From NCBI GenBank assembly GCA_005406025.1, contig BGZK01001215.1:1-64000 (forward strand): a stretch of DNA of 64,000 nt, in the 5' to 3' direction. The stretch's first letter is position 1, and each line of letters begins with the position of its first letter. Shown here one piece after another: positions 35,481 to 46,345 of this stretch. The notes under the pieces are model-generated. The model worked only from the letters and a program-made list of their open reading frames with translations, did no database searches and was not told where the DNA came from. Position numbers and translations under genes: made by a program. The stretch is from Eumeta japonica. Its lineage: Eukaryota; Arthropoda; Insecta; Lepidoptera; Psychidae.

Positions 35481-36913
35481 ACTTTACTTAGTGGTTAAAT
35501 AACAAAAATAAATATCTTTAACGCCACTCCAAACATGTAAAAGAAGCTTAAAAAAAAATGTACGCAAAAATCAAAACTGGCACATATTTCGACATTTCTT
35601 TTAAAGACACTTTAAAATTTTTAAGAATTTTTTCTGATTATGTGAATAATTTTGGAAATAATCATTCTGAAATTTGCAGAAATTATGTCCCCCCCCTTCT
35701 GATTCTAAGTCGTAAGTTCAAAAAATATGAAAAGAGTAACGAAGGTAACGCTTAATAGATACTTTCAACGAAAATTATTTTGTACATGGTCGGATATATT
35801 TATGAGTTATTGCCGAAAAACTGCGTTTCTCAACAAAAGGATGTAAATGAACGTATCCTCTTTTATTGATGCACTTTAGTTTATATTAGTAGTAATAGTC
35901 GACATACCTACTTGTTTTTCTAGTTATAGGCGACTAAACTGCTTATAACTATTCTGTATGGGAACATGGAAAAAGTGTAACAACGTACTTTTTCCATCTG
36001 TATTGCATTTCTTTGTAATTATTTCCTTGAAACCCTACAATGAGCAAGGTTTGATATGCTCTTAGCGAGTTTTTGAAATTGTAATTGATTACGTTAAAAA
36101 ATATTGGCAAAACATTACTTCTTACTCCACAGACGTAATTTTTTATTTTTAAATAATTATCGTAAATTCACAGGAATTCGATAATTTTGGATATCGATAT
36201 TATTTTTTCTCTAGTTAAAATAGTTTTAACAACATTGAGCTATAAATTAATTTATCATTATCGTTTATTGTCGAAAATTCATATATATGTTGAGGCTTGT
36301 CGAATATCTTAATAACGACGTTATTTTTATTATATAAGTTCAAAATTCAAAATCTGACAAGATTGTCGAAAAATACAAGATGTTTTATGAGCAAAACCGT
36401 CTGTATAAATTGTATTGCTGTCTCGCGAACATCATAAATATTATAAATAATATCTTATAAATATTGATGACTATATTTTGGATACAGTACGATGTCAAAC
36501 CATAACTTCAAAGTCCGTAACGTTTTCTTCAGTATTCGTTTGGTTCGACAGTGTTCATGAATTATAATACAGCTCGAAACGTTTCGCCTTACAAATATCA
36601 AACGCACTTTCATGTCGGAGACAAAGAAGATTGACTAATCTCTTTAATCATAATTAATTTAATTAAAGGTAATGACAGCGGGATTTCATCGACAAAGATA
36701 GCATTAGGTATTCGATTATTAAAATCTATTTGATAATTTCCTTATTGAGACTTATTTCAATTTATTAACAGATGTAAAGATGTTTTTCTCATGCTGAATG
36801 GTAAATGTATAACGGAGGTACTTAGAAATATAGTTAGTCAATCCACTTAAATTTGTCCAGTTATATTATTAACCATTTGTTATGGAGTGCTAGTATCCCC
36901 GAAATAAACAGTA

Positions 36914-37553
36914 CAGTAGGACCAAAAAAATTTTTTTCTCAAAATATGTTTTTACTATGTTTTACAGGACAGTTTCGCTCATTTTTTTTACGATTTTTTT
37001 AGTTGTGATTTCATTTCTTTTTAGGTTGTCAAAATTTCAAGTCGTTCCAATTTTTTAAGTTTTCAAATCGAGTACTTTTATAATTTTGAGCAACTTCTAA
37101 ACATGAATATTAACGAACTTAATATTTTTTCCTTTAATTTGATGCTAAAGAATGAAATTAAAGAAAGAGAAACAAAAAAAAATTATGTTCATTAATTTTT
37201 TTTTTGTTTCTCGTGCTTTAATTTCATTCTCAAATAGATATAAAGTACTCGATTTAAAAACTTAAAAAAATTGGAGCGACCTCTAAATATTAAAATTTTG
37301 ACTTGAAATTTTCAGGATCTTCATGTTTTTACATGTAAAAAGAAATGAAATCACGAGAAAAAGCATTTGAAATAAAAAAAAAATCGATTTTTGAGGATTT
37401 TGGAAATTTAAAAAAATTGTGAGCGACCTTTAAAAAAATTTTTTTAGAGCTGTCCTTTGGAAGGGGCTCTTAAAACATAGTAAACTAACATATTTTCACA
37501 CGAGACTTGAAAAAAAAAATCTTTTTTTTTTGGGTCGCTGGGTCGCCCTACAG
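36914..37553. mobile_element. foldback MITE, about 640 bp
   Basis: The left half and the complement of the right half match along most of their length: 'cagtaggacc' against 'ctgtagggcgacc' at the tips, 'caaaatatgtttttactatg' against 'gaaaatatgttagtttacta', 'tgtgatttcatttctttt' against its complement near 37340, and a central pair 'aatgaaattaaagaaagaga' / 'tttctcgtgctttaatttca' around 37150-37230. TA borders both ends (36912-36913 and 37554-37555), as in Tc1/mariner-type insertion. No coding potential. Confidence 0.75.
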
Positions 37554-38376
37554 TACAGGCACAAGATAAAGATAAAATTATAATTCAAAGTATGTAATAT
37601 GATTTTATTAATATTGAAAATGTTTAAATTTATCAAAGTTTCTACTTAATGGTAAACGCAATGCGCCGATTTCATACAAATATATTTCGTCGTGCGTTTT
37701 GAATCTATAATAGAAATTAATTCACAATTAACATTAAAAACATATTTAAAAAATATGAATATCTTTACGTGATTCCGGAGAAATAAGATCACTTAGTTAT
37801 TTTGATATTCAATTTTAAAATTCTTGAAAAACCGGTAGAATTTACATCCCCGTGACTGCACACAGAAATGAATCTCTTGTGTTTATTAACACATATATCC
37901 AATTGCATATTATTATTTATTTGTTAAAATTAAAAGTTGTCACATCATCATAGCGTATATAATTCTTCGACATATTTACAAACAAAAAGTGAAAGAAATA
38001 ATCTGTGTAACAGCGTAATAATTATATGGGTGTGAAAAAGATATCCCCAATCACAACAGCTTCCGCATTGTTTGACCTGGTGTCTGGGCCTTACCAATCG
38101 TACGAGCTAGACGAAGACAAGACGCGTCGTGTGTAAGAAGTAGCAACACAGCCTGGAAAACAATTTTTATTTATTTACCTTTGAGAAATATCAAATCTGC
38201 TCACTGATTTTTCACGTTCTCGTATTTCTTGTTTCATATTTCACAGGTAATTTAAAATCTATCAAAAATTTTCAGATATATTTTGAGGTCGATCTGTAAG
38301 ATGTTAAAAATATTTAAGTGGTTTTATTCTTCACGAGGCGTGAAGACATTATTCATTACCTACTTACAGTAGGTTT

Positions 38377-38378
<2 letters not shown>

Positions 38379-38440
<62 letters not shown>
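38379..38440. repeat. (AT)n microsatellite
   Basis: About 31 uninterrupted AT units, the longest in the window. Confidence 0.98.
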
Positions 38441-38443
<3 letters not shown>

Positions 38444-38472
38444 GTACGGCGTGCGTAGCGCGAGTGCGTTAA

Positions 38473-38488
38473 TGTGTGTGTGTGTGTG
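38473..38488. repeat. (TG)n microsatellite
   Basis: Eight TG units 32 bases after the AT run. Confidence 0.95.
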
Positions 38489-40884
38489 TATGTATGCACA
38501 TTATGTGCTGTAGAAAATTAAAGATCGTCCTAATTAAAATTAAAAAACAGTAATTTTCAAATTCAAAAACTGTTTCCTGATTACGGTTCGAAATTGGATT
38601 ATCAAATCAAAGCTAATGCTTACCACCATTAAACACATAAATCAGTTAATTAATTTTTATTATGTGAATGTATTTTTATATTTTTTGCGTTGACAAATAA
38701 ATCTTTACATTACATAATTTGGTTTGACTCCATTTGAACATCTTTGTGTTGCTATTCTTGTACATTTTTCATAACTAGTTCAGATTTTGACGGAAAAAAA
38801 ATATTTCGTATTTATGGATAAGATGAGCTGATAAACTGTGTTTCGTTTCATATTAAATACTCATAAAAACTATGTAATTGGATATGTATGAACTAAGATT
38901 AAATTAAAAATTTCAATTTAATTCCTGCACATAAACATATGTAATATGTATTTACGAAAACATTGAGCCTGCAAAAGTATTTCGAGAAGAGATTTTTCCA
39001 GGTAATATAAAGGGGAAATAAAAATTATTGTAAAAAGAACTTTATATGAGGTATAATAATAGATTTCCACAGAAAATACTTTGAAATTGTAAGAATTATC
39101 TAGGGATACAATATATTTGAAATACAATAGACGTTTTTACTTGATGCGTGCAATAATAATTTTACTATAGGCAATCATTCTAGGTCATCCTATAGTCATT
39201 TTAACACTATAAATGCAAAATATAAGGTAACAATTGTTACTGCGACGTAAGATTATTTCCAATGGATCGGACGATGATGAAAAAAAAATTAATAGACGTT
39301 TAAAAAATATGACCTTTAATAAGAATGAAGGAAATAAATTTGTTGTTTACATTTTCTTGAAATTTTGTACATTTTGAAATTGAATGCCTTTTAGTAAGTC
39401 AGCCTTTAGGAACATACATTTCACAACAATAATATTAGCGCACATTATGCTTTTCTTCTAAAGTATTTGATAACTTTGTATGACTTATATAGAAGCATAG
39501 AAATTTCAATGAACAATAACCCCGTATGCCAATTATGTTATAATTAGTTTTTATTTAACGGTATACATTTGTTTATGATTCGTAAATAATACTGTGTAGA
39601 GTTTTCTCTAAATATTTTATGCACAAAATGATCGTGTTATATATGCTCAAATGGTTTTCCAATCTTGGTCATCACTTTAAAAATTTGTCAATCATTAACT
39701 CATTCATCAATCAAATCATCAACGCATTTCAGCCTACACGTTTGACTGTTACTCAGAATTACCTGATTATGTTTCTGATTTCTGCTAAACACTTATTTAA
39801 AACTGTTTGTCATGCAAAACATGTATTTGTTGCATTGTTTTCTTTAAATTATTGTCTGCAACCATGGGCAAGAATTAAAAGACATCGTTTTTTTCATGCA
39901 AATGAAAAATTCCATTCTCACCTAGCTTCATATGTTAAACCATCCCCTATATTTTTTGGTGTTAAGAAATAATGTTTATAAATTTGGCATACGTTTTACG
40001 ATCAATTTTGATATTCTGAGACATATTTCATTTATCATACTGAAAAGTTCAGCTAAACTGGTCCCATCTTACTTTTTATTAATTTTTAGTGATACTTAAC
40101 AATAAAACATTATAAACAATGTAGTTATTTTGCTTGATTTAAGGTACCTCTATAACAATCTTAATAAAATCACTCCAATCATTTTATAAGAGTGCCTGTT
40201 AATCTCACAAAACACAATCACCGAACCATAAGCCACTCTAACCACTAACTCTTTTTTATTAATTAGACTAATATGTGTTCTTAATAATACTCACAGAACC
40301 ATAAAAAATGTACCAAATCCCTTTTTACTGACTTTCGGTTACATCCATTGAAAATTTTATTGAAATCTTAGTATTTCTCACGGAACTTTAAAGATATCTC
40401 GAAAATTCTTTTATTGGTATTCGTTGTCCTCATACCGAATTTTATTAAAATAGGTTTTATTCAGGAAGAGAAACAGTCAAACACAATATTCTGCATGTGA
40501 AATTGCAAGAAAAAAAAAACATGGATAATTTAAACTTTTGGTACAAAAAAGATCAAAGCCATTTTAAACTAGCAGACCAGAAAATATATTTAAATAACGT
40601 AATACAATAATCGCTACATACGAGTATACAATCACAATATATATATTTTATACTAACATCAGCCCGTAGCTTCATTCGCGTGGAGATAGGAATGCGTTGT
40701 AGACCATCTTTCAACAGTTCTGGACTCCGTTTTTGTTCTTACTCTCTTTCTTCATTTTTCGATTGACCCAGTATTTTTCGCATAGAAAACAAACATATTG
40801 AACATATTTCGTTATGCAATAATTCTTATTTTTTTTTAATTACTAATTTGACGCACGCTCATGCAAGAACTCCTAGATTTGAAT

Positions 40885-41600
40885 TACAGGGTCATGCTTT
40901 GGTCATCTCTGGGAACTCAGCAATGACTAACCTACTTTGGTCCATGCTAGGGCCACGGCTGGGTACACAGTCTTGCCTATTCCAATTATCACCCACCTGT
41001 GGGCCAGGACTGACCTAGCAACCTAGCGTTGGCCAATCCAATTATCACCCAAGCTTGGGCCCTACTGGAAAATCGAATCTCAACCGTTCAATGGTGACCA
41101 AAAGCTGGGCCAAGACTGGTTAATCAAGCCAATACGAATTTTTAAACATTGCACAAAAGATGACGCTAACAACCTATAGTCTGTGTTACGTCATAGGCGT
41201 GGCGACAGCCGTGACTAAGTTGTTTGGACAAAACCATGAGTTTATCGTTTCTCGGCCCTTTGGCTAAGATGAAAGTGTAGTATCTGTCCTATTTAGCTTA
41301 ATATCTGAAAGTCCATGCACTGCGGGACCAGTATGTGAAACTGATTTTCGTAATCCGACAGGTTGTTTGGAACCCACTCCACCCCCATCACGGGTTGGAC
41401 CAACTTTGTTATTTATGCAGTAAAAGAACTAGGCCAGTATTGGCAATAAAGTGTGGGTCAGCCGTGGCAACCAGGCTTGGTCTTGTATTATTATTCCAGA
41501 CTCCTAGCTGAGCCAAGACTGGTTTAGAAGATTGGCCCAGAGTTTTACATAATTGACGCGAGCCTGGCCCACCCCTAGGTCCATCATACTTTTCTCTCTG
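40885..41600. repeat. GGCC-rich degenerate minisatellite, interrupted
   Basis: Short words such as 'tgggccaagactgg', 'gtgggccaggactgacc', 'cttgggccctactgg', 'gagccaagactgg' and 'gcctggccca' recur at irregular 25-55 base spacing on both sides of the U2-like sequence (40890-41130 and 41425-41590). The phrase 'ccaattatcaccca' occurs twice, 54 bases apart, near 40984 and 41038. Composition is far more GC-rich than the surroundings. It looks like an old tandem array of unknown origin. Confidence 0.55.
41244..41422 (+). ncRNA. U2 snRNA copy, probably a pseudogene
   Basis: From 41244 the sequence follows U2 spliceosomal RNA: 'atcgtttctcggccctttgg', 'ctaagatgaaagtgtagtat', 'ctgtcctatttagcttaata', then 'tatctgaaagtcc', 'gcgggacca', 'ccgacaggttg' and near the end 'cactccaccccc', 'cacgggttgg' and 'atgcagta'. 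U2 pairs with the intron branch point, and the GUAGUA branch-recognition segment is intact. The Sm-binding site, normally AUUUUUGG, has become 'attttcg', and stem IIb has many changes, so assembly into an snRNP is unlikely. No snRNA promoter element was recognised upstream. Length is close to the normal size of about 190 nt. Confidence 0.78.
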
Positions 41601-41609
41601 GGCGGTTTC

Positions 41610-41890
41610 AAGCCCAATCCCACTCTTAATTTCGGTCGTATTTGTGCTCGCAGATTCAATCACTCTTGGTCTCTCTCTCTCCGTTGCAATCTTAGTTGCT
41701 CTCAGTTTAAATTCCACGCTAACTTATGATTTTGAACCAGATTTGTTCCCCGTTTCTCCTTTTTAATACCGCTCCTGCTCATAGTTTTATACCAATGCTG
41801 AAAATGCTTTCGGTTGCGATCAAACCCTATAATCGGTTACGATTTCAAATCTGTTATTCATTTTGATTCCGCTCCTGCTTTTAAAGTGTA
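41610..41890. repeat. degenerate hexamer array, locus 2
   Basis: Pyrimidine-rich words such as 'aatcccactcttaatttcgg', 'taccgctcctgctcatag', 'tcggttacgatttcaaatc' and 'tttgattccgctcctgc' recur at about six-base phase. Same family as 30830-31200, 51148-51300, 55488-55800 and 60862-60925. The minus-strand open frame at 41409-41717 is a by-product. Confidence 0.6.
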
Positions 41891-43999
41891 ACATCATATA
41901 GGTCAAAATATATTCACAAATGATTTAATATGTTTGTTTAAATTTAGACAAAAATGATTTTGTAAATAATTCTTAAAACATCGATTTATGCTATCTGAGA
42001 CGTTTTTTGCACAAAATTTAAATTTAGTACAAATTTATAATTTTTATTAAGCGAACACTTCATAAAAAAAATATTACTTTTGTAGATTACTATATCTAAA
42101 AATGTAGAGGACAAATGTTCATAGACGTAATCAATTCGACTTTTTACAGTTTTTTTTCTTTTTGTAATAGTTTTATATTTCGTTTTTATCATGTGTAATT
42201 TAGTTTGAAAAGAGCTACCTTCAAGTTTCTTACTGGTACTTCCTCAATACCTTGCGAACGCTTGGGATTTTTGAAAAAGGTTGTATTTTTTAGACTACTT
42301 TTGATACTCAAAATAGTATGATGTATTTTAAGTGTAATTTTATACCTTGAGACACGAAAATAACACCAAGCTGTATCTCGCGGCATGTAATTCGTAACCA
42401 AGTGACTTATTTAACGGTCACTTGCAGACAGCTTTATGGCGCCAATATCCGCAAGAGAATTCTGCATATTAAGCTGTTCGACGGGAGTCACCTACTCGGG
42501 CGAATAGAACAAAATAAATTCGTCGAGTACTGGAATTATTTATCTTTCCACGTTATTTTCATGCCGCGCACGTCGCGAGCGGTGAGAGATGTTACGTGTC
42601 CTTGGCGGCGCTCAAAAGAGTTCGCGCAGTCACGAGAGCTCGCCTACACTTCGGCGGGTGTTAACAAGATATATATCAACGCTGAAGGCTTTGCGAGAAA
42701 TCTTTTCTTTTTTTTTTGCTTTAAATACTTATATGTCCGAATGAATACTTATTTCAGATATTATTTAAGGCATGTACCTACATTCGTAAGTTGCATCAAA
42801 TTATTACAATATGCCTCATAAGCTACTCTATTAAATTTTTGTATTTTTGTATTTATTATATATACAATATACTTTTTTACTATAATTAACTCCCATAAAC
42901 GTTTTAATCTTTTGACCTGTATTCACATAGACTTAAATGAGGCGTACGCTATTCTCTAAATCGATTAATGAGACGATTGAGAGGTATGTTCAAAATATAA
43001 AGATCGTTTAAATAAAACAACGATATTAGGCGTATTCAAAATATCTAGAGAAGTTGTAAAAGCTCATTTAATTAATGATTAATTACACTAAATTATTAAA
43101 TCACTAAATTACAAAACGAGTCCTAATTTGTCGAACAATAAATACTTTCGGTACAATAAAAAGTGTAACAGCACATAAATTTAATTTATATTTATTTTTT
43201 ATTAATCTCGATCGCATAACAAACACGAATTAACTTTACTGATAGTTTTCTACGAATTCAACATTGGTACATGAATTAATACTTAAGTGATTCATGCACG
43301 AGTTTTAATAGTTTTTAGAAAGCTAGTCAGCAAGGAGGTTACATATTTATTTCTCAAGTCTATCAAACCATAATTTTAGAAATAGAGTTTGTTAATAGCT
43401 TAAAACCAACGGTAACGATAGCGATGTATAAAACGTGCTATTAAATTATACATCCATTATAACTAATAAATAGAGATTAGCGAGAAAGTTAAAAAAACCA
43501 GATATGATTATAATGATAACAGAAATGATATGATAAGGTATTTTGTCATTCGGTAAACATAAATGAAGTGATGACGTCAGCAACAGACGTCCTATATAGA
43601 AAGCTTTATGCATATCCGATAGATGACAAGAAAGAGAAAAGACAAATTATAAGAAAAATCGAATAACTATATATAACAGTTAACAAATGCATAAAAAGGA
43701 AGAAAAAAAAGTACTCATAAGGAAATATTTGATCTTGACTTACCTTCTTGAATAATGAATGTGTAGCTTGAAAATATAGATCTAAAAAAATGAATTAAAA
43801 TTACATCGCACCTTAGAGCTCAGAAATATAAAATAGGACAAAAACTATGTACAAAAACAAGACGTTAAATCGAGTTGGCGTTTCCGTATTATTCCAAATG
43901 TCTATGGTTTTCGAAATGCAACTAATAACGCTGCGCGCACGCACACATACACACACAAATAAAACCCAGAACACATGAAAATATACATACATACATATT
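41891..43999. other. AT-rich region without recognised gene
   Basis: A CpG-containing block lies at 42420-42680 ('catgccgcgcacgtcgcgag'), within a 139-codon open frame at 42402-42821 that has no recognisable domain. Treated as noncoding. Confidence 0.35.
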
Positions 44000-44620
44000 T
44001 AAAATGCACATACATGTAGACGTACACGCATCGTTCAATAGACACCCTTACAAAGATATAGCGGAAATCATCGACGCACGTGACTACCGATTGCGCCGCG
44101 CCGCTGCAGTCAACAAAGGCTCATCTAGCAAAAGAAGTTTCTTTTTCGGTAGCAGACTGTTTTATAGACTTCACAAATCACGTATCGCTACATTTTCACG
44201 TCCTAGCTACTGAGCGTACGGACCTTAACATTTCGAATCTCACCATAGGCTATTTATTGTCACACGATTACGCGCGGGGATCGGCGCCTGAGAACAGAAA
44301 GCCGCGCGACGTCACGTGACTTAACCCCCGATACAAGAACGCGGCTAAGAAACATAAAGTCGCTAATGGCCATAGCGCCGGAATAAATTTTATTATAACT
44401 CGAGAGCCGGCGGGAAGTTCGGCGGGCGGACGTACGTGAGTAAGAAGTTTCGGCGATCGAACGCGTGAGCACTTTGCCAATTTCGTGGGTGTATACACAG
44501 CGCGTGCCTTTTTTACGCTAATTTAATGTTTGGGCCGTATTGTGCTGCCGGCGCCCAAAGGCACGGCTGGAAAATCTGCAGATAGAATATTTCTACTGGT
44601 CTGTGCTTACATTACTAAAG
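44000..44620. promoter_or_regulatory. CpG-rich island (candidate regulatory region)
   Basis: The longest CpG-rich block in the window, with several frames open on both strands purely because it is poor in AT stop codons. It contains a 'gtcacgtgac' palindrome at 44311-44320 and runs such as 'ggcgggaagttcggcggg'. None of its frames resembles a known protein. Promoter or enhancer is the more likely role. Confidence 0.35.
44308..44320. promoter_or_regulatory. overlapping CRE-like and E-box site
   Basis: 'gacgtcacgtgac' combines ACGTCA (a cAMP-response-element half-site) with CACGTG (an E-box) in a 10-bp palindrome. Binding is inferred from motif only. Confidence 0.3.
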
Positions 44621-44636
44621 AATGCGTTGAATACTC

Positions 44637-45787
44637 ATGCATAGGAATTGCAATCCCGCACTGTTTTCAATCCCGCGGGATATTTGGTGGATTTACTTCG
44701 TTACAGCGGGATCCCGCGCAGTTTATAATTTTTTTTTATGGAATTCGAAACTATAAACTTTATTATGGTTATAATAAAATTTTATTAAAAATACAAAAAT
44801 CAACAACGCTTTACTTACTATTAATTGACTGTCTACTTATTATTAATAGCAGTTCGGCTACTTATTTATTAATAAAAGGTCCAGAAATACAAAAAAATAT
44901 CAAAATTTGGTAGAATTTTTTACTTTTATACTCTATTATAAATAAATTAAAACATACAGACATTTTGCTTTCTCTCCATCTTCAGACTGTTTGAAATAAT
45001 GTCATAAGTTTTCTTTAATTTTTCTCTCACCAATATCCTTCTGTGTCAGTTTTGAAAGAAACATTCTGTAATAATACCTGTAAAGCAATAATTTCTGACT
45101 TTAAATAACTAGTACAAACAGTTGGCAATTGAAATAAAAAAAAAAATTCAAAACAGTTAACAAAAATCTATAAAATTCAAAACAATCTCAAAGTGGTTAG
45201 AAACTTGTCGTTCTCGCTTAAAATGGTAGGTATAAATATGATTTAAACCGTACAAATGGCAATCCTGCGTATAACAACGAAAATAATAATATTGTATTTT
45301 ATTTTCGTTGTTATACGCAGGATTGCCATTTGTACGATTTAAATATTAAGGACAATTAGGGACATAGGATAAGGACAATTGAATATCTTCAATTAAAAAC
45401 AGTAATTCGAGGACAAGTAAACAAACTTTATACTAACTTTGATTTTTTGATTTGATTGACTAAAACCAAACCGCGTCGTCGAGTGACGACTTGAAGAGTC
45501 AAACGACAACTGACTGACATGTCGCGGTGTGTGTGGTGGCGCGAAATAAGCTATGTGCGTGTGTGCGTGCAATTCATACGCAAAACAAAAAAATTGAACG
45601 GCAACGTCGCTCGTAAAACGCGTTTCTGAGTAGATTAAAGGCGGCAATTTGACTAAATTGGCGCCGACTGATGTTTGCGGATGGCATTGCGGATCCGCAA
45701 GATAATGCGGGATCCCGCAGGGCTTAAAATTGTGCTGGATCCCACTGGATCGTGGGATCCCTCTTTGCTGAATTGCAATCCTTACAT
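44637..45787. mobile_element. nonautonomous hAT-like element
   Basis: The ends are roughly inverted: 'taggaattgcaatcccgc' on the left and, in complement, 'taaggattgcaattcagc' on the right. Subterminal copies of 'gggatcccgc' occur near both ends (44690-44720 and 45690-45770), a pattern I associate with some hAT elements. About 1.15 kb with no transposase. A 45-bp hairpin sits in the middle. An eight-base target duplication was not clearly found. Confidence 0.5.
45241..45344. repeat. near-perfect inverted repeat, 45-bp arms
   Basis: Arms 45241-45285 and 45300-45344 are complementary with one mismatch (37 uninterrupted pairs next to the 14-base loop). The arm contains 'tggcaatcctgcgtataac'. It is the strongest foldback structure in the window. 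Confidence 0.96.
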
Positions 45788-45790
45788 TCA

Positions 45791-46345
45791 TGCTGTACCC
45801 ACTCCAGTAATAAAAGCTCTCCCATCGAATTTGTTGACAAATACATGTTCTTGGGTAAGGCTTAGTCAGTTGGATAGACCCAAACTTCGATAACGAAGTT
45901 AGACAAAAAGTTCAACTCAGTTGGGCCACATTCCAGAAATTACGAGTCATCTTTAACTCCAATTCGCCTCAATGTCTAAAGAGGAAAGTTTTTGAACAGT
46001 ACTTATTACCAGTGATGATATACAGATATCAAATGTCGTTCCTTACAGTTGGCTTCATAAACAAGCTAGTAGTATCTCAACGTAGGATAGGAAGAGCTAT
46101 GCTTGAGATTTCTTTCCGAGAATAAATCTCAAACAGGGAAATCCGTTCATTTCACATAGCTTACGAATCAACAGCAGACAAAGCGGTCGTAGAATCGGTG
46201 ACCGATGAGGAGCAAACTTTGTCGAGTGACGACCACGAACTCGACACCGCAGCGTGAGACGGCTTCCTGCTAAATTTTAGATGGATCGAACACCTGGTAA
46301 AGATTTCTGGTCCCTGCTGCTTCCAAGCGGTGCATGACCGCGTGT
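45791..46345 (+). mobile_element. 3' fragment of RTE-like LINE, family B
   Basis: The plus strand reads 'EFVDKYMFLGKA', 'FQKLRVIFNSNSPQCLKRKV', 'FEQYLLPVMIY' and 'VSQRRIGRAMLEISFRE' before a stop. It then continues with decayed 'FRWIEHLVKISGP' and 'CCFQAVHDRVS'. This is the post-catalytic part of a LINE protein common in Lepidoptera (consensus-like 'YVDKYIYLGQ ... LPVMTYG'). The catalytic YADD region is missing because of 5' truncation. It abuts the end of the hAT-like element. Confidence 0.82.

Larger units (their letters stand above)
33670..36913 (+). other. probable intron with hairpins and a dispersed repeat
   Basis: Sequence after the donor at 33670. Apart from the palindromes at 34939-35034 and the repeat at 35320-35480, no element is supported. 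Open frames here (34850-35104, 35019-35210 and 35558-35755) are AT-driven. Confidence 0.35.
37554..40884. other. AT-rich region without recognised gene
   Basis: Contains the microsatellites at 38379-38488 and a probable repeat end at 40665-40690 ('cagcccgtagcttcattcgc', reverse of the 31945-31980 motif). The 117-codon open frame at 39619-39972 is AT-rich with no family match and was not called. Confidence 0.4.

Noticed and set aside
39619..39972. 117-codon frame
   Set aside because: Biased residues (Phe, Ile, Asn, Lys, His), no motif, no splice boundary; consistent with chance in AT-rich DNA.
41409..41717. 102-codon minus-strand frame
   Set aside because: It reads the GGCC minisatellite and hexamer array, both low-complexity repeats.
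42402..42821. 139-codon frame, equal longest in the window
   Set aside because: No recognisable domain; it contains a T-run encoding poly-Phe and crosses a CpG block.
44080..44498. Several overlapping frames on both strands of the CpG island
   Set aside because: Multiple simultaneous open frames reflect few AT-type stop codons, not coding.
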